Translations under genes and position numbers: made by a program | Shown: piece by piece, positions 22,662-34,610 of the stretch | Position numbering within the stretch: position 1 is the stretch's first letter | How the letters are laid out: the number at the start of each line of letters is the position of its first letter | Assembly: GCA_033439265.1 (NCBI GenBank) | Contig: JAVTVX010000002.1 | Coordinates: 17,077,674 to 17,141,673, forward strand | Reading direction: 5' to 3' | Source of the DNA: Dillenia suffruticosa | Taxonomy: Eukaryota; Streptophyta; Magnoliopsida; Dilleniales; Dilleniaceae | DNA: 64,000 nt | The notes under the pieces: model-generated | Database searches by the model: none | What the model saw: the letters and a program-made list of their open reading frames with translations, nothing else | What the model was told of the DNA's origin: nothing

Positions 22662-25296
22662 TGTTGGCCCTTCTCTCCCTTTAAAACAATTTTTCCACTA
22701 GAAGTTTTTCTGCATGAATAAATGAGTGCATATATCATACTTTTTGAACTAAATAGTTGCTGTTTCTCTGACTATAGTCATGTAATGCTTATCAGGCTAA
22801 GGGGGCAACTAAATTGGCTTTGAATCATATAAAACAGTTGCTGGTAAGTAAGCATCTGTCATTGATTCAGTAGCGGAAGAAATCAAGCGAACATTTTTTA
22901 AAAATTTCTATTATCATGACAAAGCATGTGTATTACAGGAGATTGAATTCCCAACTGCTGGTCTGGAATCTGTACCAGGTTTTTATTGTATGCCTTTTTT
23001 TAATTCTCGCACTATGTTCTTAGGCCGATACTGCTGAACTCCTCCATAATCTTCATGTCAGGTGATGGTGAAGGAGCTACAGAAATGACCGGAAGCTTGC
23101 AATTAATTCGTGAGTTCTGTGATCGCTTTATTAGTCCGGAAAAAGCAACGAGGACCAGAATAGTATGTTTACAAATTATGGAGTGATATCCACAATTTTT
23201 GTTCAAAATTAGAATTATATGTTTCTTATAAATTTTAACTTCGAGTTGAAGCTTATCATTTAAAGTAAATGATCTGAATGTGAAAACAAGAAAATAGAGT
23301 TTAGGATCTCTGTCACAGCAATCTTGAACCATGATGATCTCAGGATATGAATGATCATTTAGCCAGAGGCAAATGGTTCCCCGTACAAGCAGTTCAGATT
23401 GTGGACTCACTTTTGACTGAGTCCTGTAAGCAGGATATTTGGAGCTTACTGTGCAATGACAGCATACTGACTATGCTATAATTTTGGATAAAGTTATTAT
23501 ATTTTTAGATTTAGCATTCACTGTTGGTTTGATCTCCTGTACTATGATCCAAATTTTGATATCGCTTTAATCTATAACGTGGGGTATCATTAAGTTGTGG
23601 TTTGCCCTTGCTTGTGTCAGCTTTTTTGTAGAGAGAATTGTTTTCCTTTTTTCCTTGGAAAGAGTTTATGCCTAGTAAATGGAATTGAAGGACTTCATCT
23701 CACTATGTTAGCGATGCGCTGTGCTCCACATCCCTGTCTATGTCCATGCTTCATCAAGAGTGACACTAGTTATGGACTCTGACTTGTATGTGTAGATAGG
23801 CCGTAGTCTAAAATTGATGAATTCTATACATTTTTTTTTTTGTTATGAGTGCTCTTTATTCACTTCAATATAATTTATTTTGTTAGACAGGCTATGGAAT
23901 AGGCATAGCATAACTAAGGAAAATTTCCCCCTTTTATCCCCTACAGTACTGTACTTTAATTTAGCTGTGTAAACTGCTGATACTATTCCTCTGCATTTGT
24001 CCTTTTACTAAGTAGTTTCAATTTAATTCCAGTTATATATATTCAATATTGGTATTTTTTTTCTTAATCTCTATTTTGGTTGAAAAAGATAGATGTGTAT
24101 GCCTACTTCATTCCAATCTACGAAATCTATTCCCTTGAGTAAATCTGCATGACGACAGTCAGCTTTTATGATGAGGAAAGTAAAACAAAACAGAAATTTT
24201 ATTAGAGCAAAATTTAGTAGTTTGGGATCCTTTCTGGTCTTAAAAGACACGAGTCAAGTCTGATGTCAAATCTTATGACTTAGAACCTTAGACCTTTTTT
24301 TCCTTGCTCATCCTCTTGCAGGATGCAAAATCAAGGGAAAAATTACAGAATTTTAAGTTTTTATACCCTGTATTTATGCCTTTCATAAATCCACATTTTC
24401 CATGTGACAAATTGAGGCCTTTAGTTGTGCAAACAGAAACTGTATTCAAATTACAATCCAGTGCTTGAGGCTCATGTTTGTGATCTTTTCATTTGAAACT
24501 TTCAGTCTTTCCCTGAGGCTAGTGAGGTGAAATTTGCCAGAAACTTGGCCTTTGGAGGAGCATCGTATAAGTTGGATTATTTGACAAAGCCATCATTCTT
24601 TGAAGATTTTGGTTTTGTTACAAAAGTGAAAATGGCAGATCGTGTGAAGCCAGAAGATGAACTGTTCCTAGTTGCTTATCCATATTTCAATGTCAATGGT
24701 AAATTTGGATTCCCTATCTTGTAGTAAATAATCACTTCAGATTTTCTACTTTAATGTGAATCATACTTAACAATTTCAGAGATGCTTGTGGTGGAAGAGC
24801 TTTACAAAGAAGGTGTAGAGAACACTTCCCGGGGAATGATCATATTCAATGGAGAACTTGACCGCATAAGATCTGGATGTATCCTACTTTTTACTCGAAT
24901 TCATATTTGCTTTCCTGAAATTGTTGTGAAAGGAGTACTTGTTGATTACATATAATTGCAAAGGACGTGAATGATCTTTTTCATGTTGTGATGCTTATTT
25001 GAATCTATTCTGGTCCTTGTTGTCCTTCACATGACTAAAGATTATCCACCATTTTTCTACCCAAAGCTGGCTGCGCTAACCAGGACACTTCTACCTAAGA
25101 TGGAAACTGTGTACTATATTCACAATTTTAAGGGGCGTAGTGAAGGAACCCTCCTCAGGTTTACTTTCTTTTCATCTGATTTGGATTGTTGAAAGCAAAA
25201 TTTTATGTATCATAGTTTGTGTCTATTAAAGCTGCGAAATGTTTGTTTGTTTGTTGTTGTAGGTGCTATCCAGGTCCCTGGCAAGTCCTTCACTGA

Positions 25297-26550
25297 TAAT
25301 GGAACGTAGTAACCTTGCACAGCCTCATTATATAACTTGGTCTTCTCTTACGTCTCTTCTTGTTGCACAATATGGAATTATGCCCATGATTATGATTTTT
25401 CGCCCGACTTCTGGACCAGATCAAACTAACATTGCCTGACTTCTTAACTATAATTTCAAATGTTTTGCTCTAATTGTTCAATATCATGCATGCATACTTG
25501 TCATTAGTCTCTAATAACCTTTCAAAATAGTTATAAACCATTTTTTTCCTCCGACATCTTGCATACCTGATTACTATCCAAGCATAGACGTATATTTTTG
25601 GTCGATTATGCCTTAACGTGAGCAGACTAGGTAGCCTGGAAAATTTGGTCCCAGTTCAGCCCAAAAACAGGACGATAATATTGGTATTACTCTGTTTTTA
25701 TAAATTTATGACAAATTTAGAAAAGAAAAGAATATATGAAAACAGATTTAGGTAAATTGTTGCCAAGGCTATGGTCACCTCAAAAAATAATTCTTGCTTT
25801 GTATACGAAATGACTCAATTGGCTTAAATCCTTTATCAAGTTAACAATTGCCAAAATGATCTTTATTCTTCGGTTAAAAGTCAACCAAAAATTATTTTTA
25901 AAATTCTAATTCAATTTTTTAAGAATTAGTTTTAATTCAGCTTTGTCTAATTCAAATAAAATAGAATCAGATAACTATTTTTTTTTTATATTTGAATAAT
26001 TGTTTAATTTTTTTAATATAAAAAAATATAATTAAATAATATCGAATAAGAAAAAAAAAGAAAAAAAAGGATAAAAATGAAGAGAGTCTTCTGGTTGAAG
26101 CGTCCCCCGGGGAGCGGGTGATGTTTCAACGAAGCAGGTTCTTGGCAGGGTTCTAGAAACGTTTGTCTAATCGTTTTCAAGCTTTCTACATTTTTTTTTT
26201 CTTTTGGTTTTTTATTTATGGTACAAGTCATTTTCAAGGTCACGAAAAAGTACAACGTTTTTCAACCTCAACTGGAGGCCTACGTCGGCAGTGATCAAAT
26301 CTGGAGGAACCCAAACTGAGCTTTCTTACGGTAATGACCAACTGCTTCAAAATCTGCGCTTTTTAGAATCCTTCATAAATTAAATTGAGAGTTGCTATTG
26401 GGACAAAAGTATTAGACAAAGTGCAATCACATTTTAAAGGACATGATGACTAAGATTTATCACAACCCATATCTAAATAATCTGCTAATAAAAAATTCAA
26501 TGAACTTACAAAGCACATAATAATAAAAATATAATTTTTATGGGACCCAC

Positions 26551-26643
<93 letters not shown>

Positions 26644-27331
26644 TAATATTATTATTTGCTAAAGTTTTAAATCACTATTTGGAAAAAAAAAAAAAAGGAA
26701 ATTATTTAGGAGTGAAATGTAATTTTGAGAAAGAGAAGCTTTAGGCCGCGTTTTAAGAAGTCTGTACTAGCCTTTACTTTCATCCACTAATTTTTTCTTT
26801 TTATGTTATGATTATAAAAATATAATAAAAAACAAAGAAAACTAAAATAATCATTTCATGAATAATTTTTATGTCGAAAACATCACCCTAACATCTTCTC
26901 TATTCAACCAAATTGGTATAAATTGTCAGGCACATATACTCTTCTTTTTTATATACTAATTTCTAGTACTTATGTTTTTCCACACAAATTATTAAAATAT
27001 TCATGTACATCATAAACCTTATTATTTTCTTTTTTAAAATATATTTTTTACAAATTCTAAAAAAATTCAACATCTATTAAATATCATATCCAAAAATTTT
27101 AAATAAATAAAAAATCAATTAAAACTGTTATGTGTGCACCCCATGCAAATTAAAATTCGAATTAAATAAATCTATTAAAATTCGAATTCAAATCAAAGTT
27201 CTTTACTAAAAAGTGTCTCACATTTATTAAATTAATCAAAATATTACATTTATTAAATTAATCAAAATATTACTTCATAACTATCGATAAAAAAAAAAAA
27301 AAAAGTTGGTCCAAGGGATAACACTTGGCTG
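25297..27331. other. 3' flank of DUF1995 copy 1 and inter-block spacer
   Basis: No gene recognised. The stretch to 27146 is collinear with the block 2 flank (39400–42186). 27147–27331 is spacer with a directly repeated TTTATTAAATTAATCAAAATATTAC-type segment of about 27 bases (about 27219–27272) and an A run before gene C. Confidence 0.6.
26551..26642. repeat. Long (TAA)n microsatellite
   Basis: About 30 uninterrupted TAA/ATA units. The block 2 counterpart (41428–41463) is short and switches from TAA to TTA, forming a palindrome-like ATAATAAT…ATTATTATT. Confidence 0.93.
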
Positions 27332-27355
27332 TGGAGACACATTCGAATTGAGACT

Positions 27356-28040
27356 TTAGAGGTAACGCTTTAAGTAAGTCTTCATGCGAGAGTATTGAAC
27401 CTCTGGATAAAGCTGTGAAGCTTCTTCTGCTCCTTCCCCTATTTCAAAGTTTGTTAAACAGCCTTCATAGAATATGTGATAGAAATGTCCCACACCCACC
27501 TGTCCTTGATAGTCTAACCCTGCACCAGCAAATTCCAAACCCCCCCCCCCCGGGGGAAAAAAATGTTAGTCAACTGATTACATCGAAAAGTCAAAAAGTT
27601 TTCTAATAAATGTCATTTAAGCTTTACCTTTCATGGAAGAAAGCCAGTCCGGTCCAGATATGCTTATCTTTTGAAGTTGTTTTCCTATGAGTTGTTCCCA
27701 CATATCAATTATTTGCATCTGAGATAGGATGTTCTCTGGCGGCCTAAGGTAGATTGTCTTGTTCAGGGTTCGAGGATCGTCAATGGTTTTAATGGTGTAC
27801 GTCGCTACGTCGTCCTCATCCACAAAAACCGCTGACAACATTTTCAAACAAAAGAAAAGATGATCGGAAATTATATTATATTTACACTTTCAAACAAAAT
27901 AAGATGTCGTGTCCACGATGAATATAGCACAACATGATATGACGATTTCTATTAGTGAAAAGCTTTTGTAACTCTTCAACTGTCCCATCCCTCCTGTACC
28001 CAACAGTGCTTAGTAAATTGGAAACAAAGATGTAATGTAT

Positions 28041-28085
<45 letters not shown>

Positions 28086-29532
28086 AGTTGGGTGGAAGAA
28101 AAGCACGTACCTTTGACATTTCCATCTCCATAGACGTAGACTCTTTCTTTAGGGGGGATGAGGGAACCCATTTCAACAAGGCTGCCAACAAAGTAGCCGG
28201 CAAAGCAATTGGCAGATACATAAGTGAAGGGTATCTGAGCTTCTTCAATAGCTTTCCTCACTGCCATTTTCTCATCGAATGTCACTCTTCCCGGTTCAAG
28301 TGCATCTTTCATCCGTGATGGGTCCATCCCGAACTCCGAAGGCAAGAATCGCTTGAAAGAATTAACACAAAAGGAAACCGCGTATGTTATTCATTATACA
28401 GAAGTGAGAACAACATTTCTCCTACCCATGTCTTGTTTCCTTAAGGATTCCGATATGGTCCCAGTCCTTGTATAAACCTTTTTAATGGATTAAAGAACCT
28501 TAAATGAAGAAAAGAAAAAGAAAAAAGGTCTTTGTTGATTCGCAATGAGACCATATCGGAATGGAAGGAAACAAAACTCCAACTCAGAACCCTTTATTAT
28601 ATTTAAAGATTTAAAGTCTTGCAAATAATTATTTAAACTAAAATTCTATGTTTAGATCATTTCTTTGGAAACCAAACGATTACATATGCATTTGTACTCC
28701 TCATCTGATTAATTTATTTATCACCTCTGGATTGATCCAAATGATATAGGGGACATCATCCCCTATTCAAAACAGGAAAATAATAAAAAGAGTTGGACAA
28801 TTGACTGATCACTTCCATAGAAAATGAATGTCTAAAGCATGATCTTGAGATGGTCTATCACTATAATAACCTTATCTAGAGCCCATGCAAAATAATCAAA
28901 ACTAAAGTTAATTGAAATTAGGTTAGATTTTTAATATAACAATTTTGGCTATTTTATTAAAAAATTTCATTTTTATTTATAAAATTTTATATTTTCTGTT
29001 AAGTTTTTTATTTTTAAATTTAATATATATATATATATATATATATTAAATTTAAATAAACAATAAGATCAAACACCGAAACAATTAAATTAAATTAAAT
29101 TAAAATAGAAAACTTTATCTTTTACTAAGGAGCACCTATTGTTCTCTAAAATACATCGGATAGCATCAAAAGAGATGTTAATATAACACATAATATACCT
29201 ACCTTGACATTTCCTGCTTCTTTGATGGCATCGACAAGCTTGAGCTGCATCAGAATGTTGTGACTCCGGACATGGACCCCGGACATGGCACATATCACCA
29301 CATCCACCATTTTCACGGCCTCAACGAGGCTTTGCTGATCAGAGAATGACCCATCGATGAGATGAGCTCCTTGCTTTTTGAAGGACAACAAAATTTCTAC
29401 CTTATCTATGTCTAGACCGATCTCCCGTCTTTGAAGGACATAGGTTATGTGACCTTGTGCTAAGCTAGCCTTCACAAGTCTTTTCCCAATGTAACCTGTG
29501 CCCCCGACTATAAGAACCTTGCTCTTAGACAT
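27356..29532 (-). CDS. Pinoresinol-lariciresinol reductase family, gene C
   Basis: Block 2 counterpart of gene A. Exons: 29532–29203, 28351–28111, 27831–27628, 27519–27356 (330+241+204+164 bp), 312 aa, all junctions in phase. Seen: GGTGYIG at 10–16, SGVHVRSH at 84–91 (Val88 where A has Phe), K138 in GRVTFDEKM, GDGNVK, YEGCLTNFEIG. About 21 residues differ from A, clustered in exon 1 (R17K, Q36R, Q46E, E53K, E60D, R67Q, F88V, L93I, Q98K) and in the second half of exon 2 (AGN-to-VGS and AQ-to-VE changes). The TATA box and proximal promoter are kept. A (TC)n run of about 35 bases lies just inside intron 2. Function as for gene A: NADPH-dependent lignan reductase; exact substrate and stereochemistry not readable from sequence. 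Confidence 0.93.
28042..28076. repeat. (CT)n microsatellite in gene C intron 2
   Basis: About 17 CT units followed by CACACACA. The gene A equivalent has only a short CTCTCTCT and a longer CA run (about 4996–5032), so the repeat type has shifted between copies. Confidence 0.9.
28447..28562. repeat. Intronic inverted repeat in gene C
   Basis: Same 14-base arms as in gene A: ATTCCGATATGGTC at 28447–28460 and its reverse complement at 28549–28562. The loop is A-rich. Confidence 0.7.
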
Positions 29533-29595
29533 TTTCTCTCTTTAGTAGTCTGATCTTTGTTTGGCTTCTATGAGTCGGAGAGAATGTACAAGGGC

Positions 29596-29603
29596 TTTAT
29601 ATA
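29596..29603 (-). promoter_or_regulatory. TATA box of gene C
   Basis: TATATAAA on the minus strand 64–71 bases upstream of the start codon, in the same context as gene A. Confidence 0.7.
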
Positions 29604-29821
29604 GACTTTAATGAGACCATTTTTTTTTTTATTTTTAGAATAATTGGTGTAATTAGGGGCTGTGAAAAGTTTCGGAATTAATATACTAGACTAATCTTGT
29701 GGCCTCAAAGTTTTCTTGGTTCAATTAACAAAAACTCTCCACCAACCGCAGCCATATAGATATGATTTATGAGAGATGGTACCGGTGTTATTTCATTAAT
29801 TATTGTCGGATGGTTTGTCAG

Positions 29822-30001
29822 TTGATCTAATAAAATATGACGTTAGATCTCTTAACTAAGTTTTTGAATTTGACTCACAATTTGGACATAGAAAAAAATA
29901 TATTGGGAGGGTAGCTCCCTTAATGGACCACTGTAAGTTCTAAATCGGATTAATTAAAGTTTGATTTCGAATACGGATCGGTATAGTTAAAAAAAAAAAA
30001 A
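29822..30001 (+). repeat. tRNA-derived SINE-like repeat, copy 2
   Basis: Related to 236–414 and absent from the collinear place in block 1 (about 7040–7062), so it inserted into block 2 or was lost from block 1. It ends in a run of 13 or so A bases, as expected of a reverse-transcribed SINE. The target duplication is not clear. Confidence 0.65.
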
Positions 30002-30115
30002 GAATTGGTTGCTACGTTTTGAGGTTGTTTGTCAGATGTGCCCAACTATAGCATAATATTAAACATTTTAATCTTGATTGTCTTTGAAGGACTGCCTGTA
30101 TTGGTATGTCGGATG

Positions 30116-30495
30116 TAGGGGTGTTACACGGACCGAGTCGAGTTCGACTCACTCGGTTAATGGTTCGACTCGAATTTGATCGAATTCAAGTCGAGTTCAT
30201 TATGTATCAAGTCGAATTCGAGTAGTAGAATTTTAAACTCGAAAACTCAACGAGTAACTCGATTACTTATATTAATATATATTATATATATTTATATATG
30301 ATTATAATATAAAAATAAAATAAAATAAAATATATTAATATATTATAAAATAATCGAGTTTTTGAACCAATTTCAAGCAGTTTATTATACAATCGAGTCT
30401 TATTATTTATTACTCGTCGAGATCGAGTCGAGTAAAAAAAAATCGAGTTCGAGTATAGGGATACTCGGGATCAGCTCGACTCGAATACATCCCTA
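30116..30495. mobile_element. hAT-type MITE 4 (380 bp), GTCGGATG target duplication
   Basis: Terminal inverted repeats TAGGGGTGT and ACATCCCTA, 8-base direct flanks GTCGGATG (30108–30115 and 30496–30503), and an empty site in block 1 (GTCGGTTG, about 7163–7170). The inside is rich in TCGAG/CTCGA words and forms further foldback; no coding capacity. TAGGGGTG-type ends with 8-base duplications are classic for hAT MITEs. Confidence 0.92.
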
Positions 30496-31205
30496 GTCGG
30501 ATGATAAGACTCCACTTTGGGAAAACCCATTTTTATGTTATTTTGCATTGAAAATATGGATGTGCTATGGTAAATAATATTGAAAATTTCTAACATTTGA
30601 TAATTTGGCATATGGGAGTTTTTTGCCAAAGAACTAAAATACATGGTGTAGTGTCCTCGTCCTCCTCTTTTTGTCCTCTCCTTCCATCGGCTTTTAGTTG
30701 GATTTGGCGGACATGATGTCAATTTTTCCTTTCCTACCATGGAATTTTCTAGTAGCCACCTGGTCTCATGTACATAATCTTTTCCCCTTAAAAGAATGTA
30801 ATACACAATAATGATACACGTGTTTGATGTTAGGCCGTCATCTCCACAATTTTTCCTTCTCTCCGTGTACATTTATAGAAATCAAGTGACCACCTACCCT
30901 CCGTGTCCAATTAACCTTCCCACTGCGAGAATTTCATAGTATAGTTATTAAATTTGACCCATGCATTCAGTCAATTAAGTCATTCATCCAATCACTGATT
31001 TTATTTATTATTTTAAAATATTAAAAAATATATATATAATTATATCATTGTTTAACTCTTAATATAATTATATAATTATATATTTTTTTAAAAAAATAAT
31101 ATTTTGCGTCTTCTTGATTGCGAGATTGTGATTTATGATGAGGACTTTTTGTACAACAACCACATGTGATTGCAACCACTCAGGTTTGATCGCTTGACCA
31201 GTCCG

Positions 31206-31850
31206 TACGATGTTCTCGAAGCGCAGTCATTATCGTTGATCCCTTCTCTCACTCTCCCCTTTTCTTTTATCTTTTACTTTTTACCTCTCTGGCTCACTCC
31301 CTTCTTTTTCTTCCATTCTCTCTTTCACACTCGTTTTCCTCACCTCTCAGCGCGTACATCACACACCTTCCATCGTTCTTTCTCTGCAACCCAAGGAGCC
31401 CCTCTCTGTAAGCACCCCCAAATCTCAATCTTTCTAAGTTCCATCAAAATTCATCTTTGCTTCTCTATAAATCCATATAAAACAACAATTTCAAGTTTCA
31501 TTGCCGAAAATCTCTGACCACGATCGTCTGCCATTAAGATCAATAGCAAGGTATTTCCCTTTTTAAATTAATTCATAAATCTTGTTCTTTTTAAACCCCT
31601 AAATATTTTAATCCTTTCAAAAACCATTTCGAGCAATGCGTTTTTTCGATTTTGGTTTGAATCTCCATTTTCTATCATTCTGAGCGAGACACTTGAGGTG
31701 AGGGTCACATGGCTTTCGTGCGGACGCGGGTCGAGGGTCTCTCGGCTATTCACCCGCGGGTTTGTACGATAAACGGTCGTAAAATGTATGGGTCAAAATG
31801 TATGGTGCAGGGTTGACCCCATCCAACCAACGGTTTGGTTCAGAATTAAT
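31206..31850. repeat. CT-rich dispersed repeat, copy R2
   Basis: Related to 1960–2400. Block 1 at the collinear place (about 11660–11705) keeps only short flanking words (GATGTTC…TTCTTAATAAC), so either an insertion in block 2 or a deletion in block 1. It contains CTATAAATCCATATAAAACA and a pyrimidine-rich leader. An open frame of 115 codons at 31170–31517 is low-complexity and not convincing. Confidence 0.45.
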
Positions 31851-32720
31851 AACCATGTTCAAAGTATACAATAGGTAAAAATGTTACAAAAAGCCAAAAT
31901 ATTTTATTAATTATATTATAAAAGGACTTGTCTATATATAAAGTGCATCTCGACTTAATGTAAAGAAAGAAAAAGGATAAATATATATGTATACAATATT
32001 TTTCTTGTATTTTTATAAAGAAATTATTTTTATGTCTCGAATCCATAATCTTAAACTCACCAAAAAAACAATTCAATCATTGCATTAAGATTCGTTATCG
32101 TTAATTATATTAGAAGCTCAAAAAATTATTAAATTGTGATTTATTGTTCGTAAGAAGTAAAGACATAATGAGTTCAATCCTAAAAAGCTCACTAAAAATT
32201 CAAAAAAAAAAAAAAATGGTCAAAGGGGACAACAGGCATTTCAACCGATATTTTAAAAAATGTGCTAAAATTATTAACTAATACATCAAACCCCCCTGGG
32301 GTGGGGGGGGCCCTCTGTACGAAGGTCTACTTGATGGGGCTAAAATAAAGAAAGGAAAATTGTTACCTTGCTGTAGAAACCAAGCATACTCTCAAGCATA
32401 TCTTACCAACAATTCAACTTGATAAAGAAAGGTTTCCCCCCAAGCTAATCCAGCACGTTCAAGCAACATCATTAGAACAAATAAAAATGGATAAAGTGCA
32501 GTGGGCTCCTCGATGAAATGCTAAATATAAATTTGTTAGATAATATATAAATATTGATCGAGAAATCTTTGCATATAATAAATAATCCAAGGCCTTCTAT
32601 TTTTGGTAATGCGTACACAGTAGTATATGTGTTAGCTATGTCTATATATTATTTTTTAATATTTATATTCTGATACAATATCGTGGGCCTCAAGTTATGA
32701 CATTCATAGAGATGTAGCAA

Positions 32721-32728
32721 TATATATA
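32721..32728 (+). promoter_or_regulatory. TATA box of gene D
   Basis: TATATATA about 45–52 bases upstream of the start codon, in the same context as gene B. The leader is shorter than in B because CTTCGGCATCAG is missing. Confidence 0.6.
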
Positions 32729-32772
32729 GTTGATCGAAGTCTTGAGATTAGATATACAGGAGAGAGAAGGAG

Positions 32773-34066
32773 ATGGAGAAAAGCAAGGTGCTCATCATTG
32801 GGGGAACTGGGTACTTGGGTAAGAGATTGGTGAAAGCAAGTCTAGCACAAGGTCACACAACGTATGTGCTTCATAGACCAGAGATTGGTGTGGATATAGA
32901 GAAAGTTCAAAAGTTGTTGTCCTTCAAGAAGAGAGGAGCTCACCTCGTACAAGGCTCATTCGGTGACCATAAAAGCCTTGTCGATGCCGTGAAACTGGCT
33001 GATGTTGTAATCTGTGCCATCTCCGGAGTGCATATTCGTAGTCACCAAATCCTTCTTCAGCTTAAGCTTGTTGATGCCATCAAAGAAGCGGGCAATGTCA
33101 AGGTAAATATATTTCATAACAACACAGTGAATCATTCCCATGAAAATATAATTAAATAGCTCGTAATTACTACTAAAACTCTGGCAAAAACAAATTGATC
33201 TGTAGAGATTTTTGCCGTCCGAATTTGGCACTGATCCTGCTAGAATGGAGAATGCTATGGAACCTGGAAGGGTGACATTTGACGACAAAATGATAGTAAG
33301 GAAAGCAATAGAAGAAGCTAAAATCCCTTACACCTACGTTTCTGCAAACTGCTTTGCCGGCTATTTTCTCGGCGGCCTCTGTCAACCCGGCAAGATCCTT
33401 CCTTCGAGAGATAATGTGCTGTTGTTGGGTGATGGCAATCAAAAGGGTACCTACCTACCTACCTACATACTAATTTTACCTATTTGCATCAACCCTCTTA
33501 AACTAATCTTCTTTTTTTATGTTTTTTCTTGTGATTATTGATTTTCGTAATTTATGAATTTGTTGTAGCAATATATGTTGATGAAGATGACATAGCGGCA
33601 TATACAATCAAAATGATAGATGATCCCCGGACTCTCAACAAGACAGTGTACATAAGGCCCCCTAAGAATATCCTGTCTCAAAGGGAAGTGGTTGAGATTT
33701 GGGAAAATTTAATAGGAAAAGAACTCGAGAAATCTTCAATTGCTGAGGAAGAGTTTTTGGCTCTCAGGAAAGGTATAAAATACTTAGAAAACTAACTTAA
33801 TTAATTACACAAAAATAAATGTGACAAATTATTAAATTTTTTTCAAAGAAAATAAGATAATTCACTGATGCTTGCTAAATTTATGTATTTTTTTTAATAT
33901 AGGACGAGATTACGCAGAACAAGTTGGACTGACACATTATTATCATGTCTGCTGTGAGGGATGCCTTGCAAACTTTGAAATAGGCAACGATGCCGAGGAA
34001 GCTTCCAAGCTATATCCTGAGATTCAATACACTACCGTTCTCGAGTACATGAAACGTTACCTTTAA
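32773..34066 (+). CDS. Pinoresinol-lariciresinol reductase family, gene D
   Basis: Block 2 counterpart of gene B. Exons: 32773–33102, 33206–33446, 33569–33772, 33903–34066 (330+241+204+164 bp), 312 aa. Seen: GGTGYLG at 10–16, SGVHIRSH at 84–91 (Ile88 where B has Phe), K138 in GRVTFDDKM, GDGNQK, YHVCCEGCLANFEIG. Only about six residues differ from B: L51F, K54R, F88I, and in exon 3 D-to-N, S-to-A and M-to-R. Introns are also nearly identical to gene B. The near identity contrasts with the more diverged A/C pair in the same blocks. Role as for the other members: NADPH-dependent reduction of a lignan or related phenylpropanoid; substrate not determined here. Confidence 0.92.
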
Positions 34067-34604
34067 TTTTATTGATTGTATTATGAAATAAATAAATAAA
34101 TAAATAAAATAAGAAGCACTAATAAAGCTGGCCCTTTACCGGCTTGTATGCAGCAACTATCACCCATTTTCACTTCGAAATTCTAATTTCATTTGGTTGT
34201 GGAATCTAATTTCATTCTCAATAAGAAGCACTAATAAAACTAAGTAAAATAATATCTATATAATTAAAATAATAGAATTTAAAATATTACATATTATGAA
34301 ATATGTTTCATTTTTTAAGAAATTAAAAATATGTGGAGCTAAGTCATACTATTCAGATATTTAAAAATATGCTTAATCGTAAAACTTATGCCTCGCATCT
34401 TAAGTTCATAGATCACCACATGTTTAACCCATTTTAATTTGCCAATGGATTAATGAGTCCGTGGATACTTATATGATAGGTAAATATTTTATAATGTAAA
34501 ACTTTTAGATTAAAAAAATAATAAGAAGAGAAAAAGTGGGGGAAAAAAAAAAAAGAGGAAAAGGAAAAGGAAAACCGTGCAAATATCACAAAATTGGAGG
34601 ACAA

Positions 34605-34610
34605 CACGTG
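34605..34610 (+). promoter_or_regulatory. G-box (CACGTG) upstream of DUF1995
   Basis: ACACGTGT about 180 bases upstream of the DUF1995 start, conserved from block 1. It is plausible for a chloroplast-protein gene under light control (inference). Confidence 0.45.

Larger units (their letters stand above)
14427..25296 (+). pseudogene. DUF1995 (LPA3-like) gene, broken block 1 copy
   Basis: Exon equivalents: 14427–14501, 14647–14817, 22796–22843, 22939–22978, 23062–23162, 24506–24698, 24780–24878, 25041–25158, 25263–25296. Three lesions are seen. An in-frame TAG lies at 14701–14703 in exon 2, where block 2 has an open codon. The last exon is cut: after GTCCTTC the sequence jumps to the 3' flank (ACTGATAATGG), losing about 150 bp that in block 2 encode the C-terminal 30-odd residues, and a TGA follows at once. 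The copia element sits in intron 2. Splice sites of the other exons are still intact and the exons remain close to block 2, so inactivation looks recent. Which lesion came first is unknown. Confidence 0.9.
4293..27146. repeat. Tandem segmental duplication, block 1
   Basis: Collinear with 27332–42186 on the same strand, with high identity in exons, introns and most intergenic DNA. Block 1 carries reductase A (minus), reductase B (plus) and DUF1995 copy 1. The left edge aligns at ACACAT-CGAATTGAGAC just beyond the stop of gene A. The right edge is at GTTATGTGTG(C/T)ACCCCATGCAAA. Extra DNA in block 1 relative to block 2: the copia element (16176–22661), a MITE-rich stretch (about 7950–11350), a 475 bp MITE (7320–7794) and about 280 bp in intron 1 of gene A. 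Confidence 0.93.
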
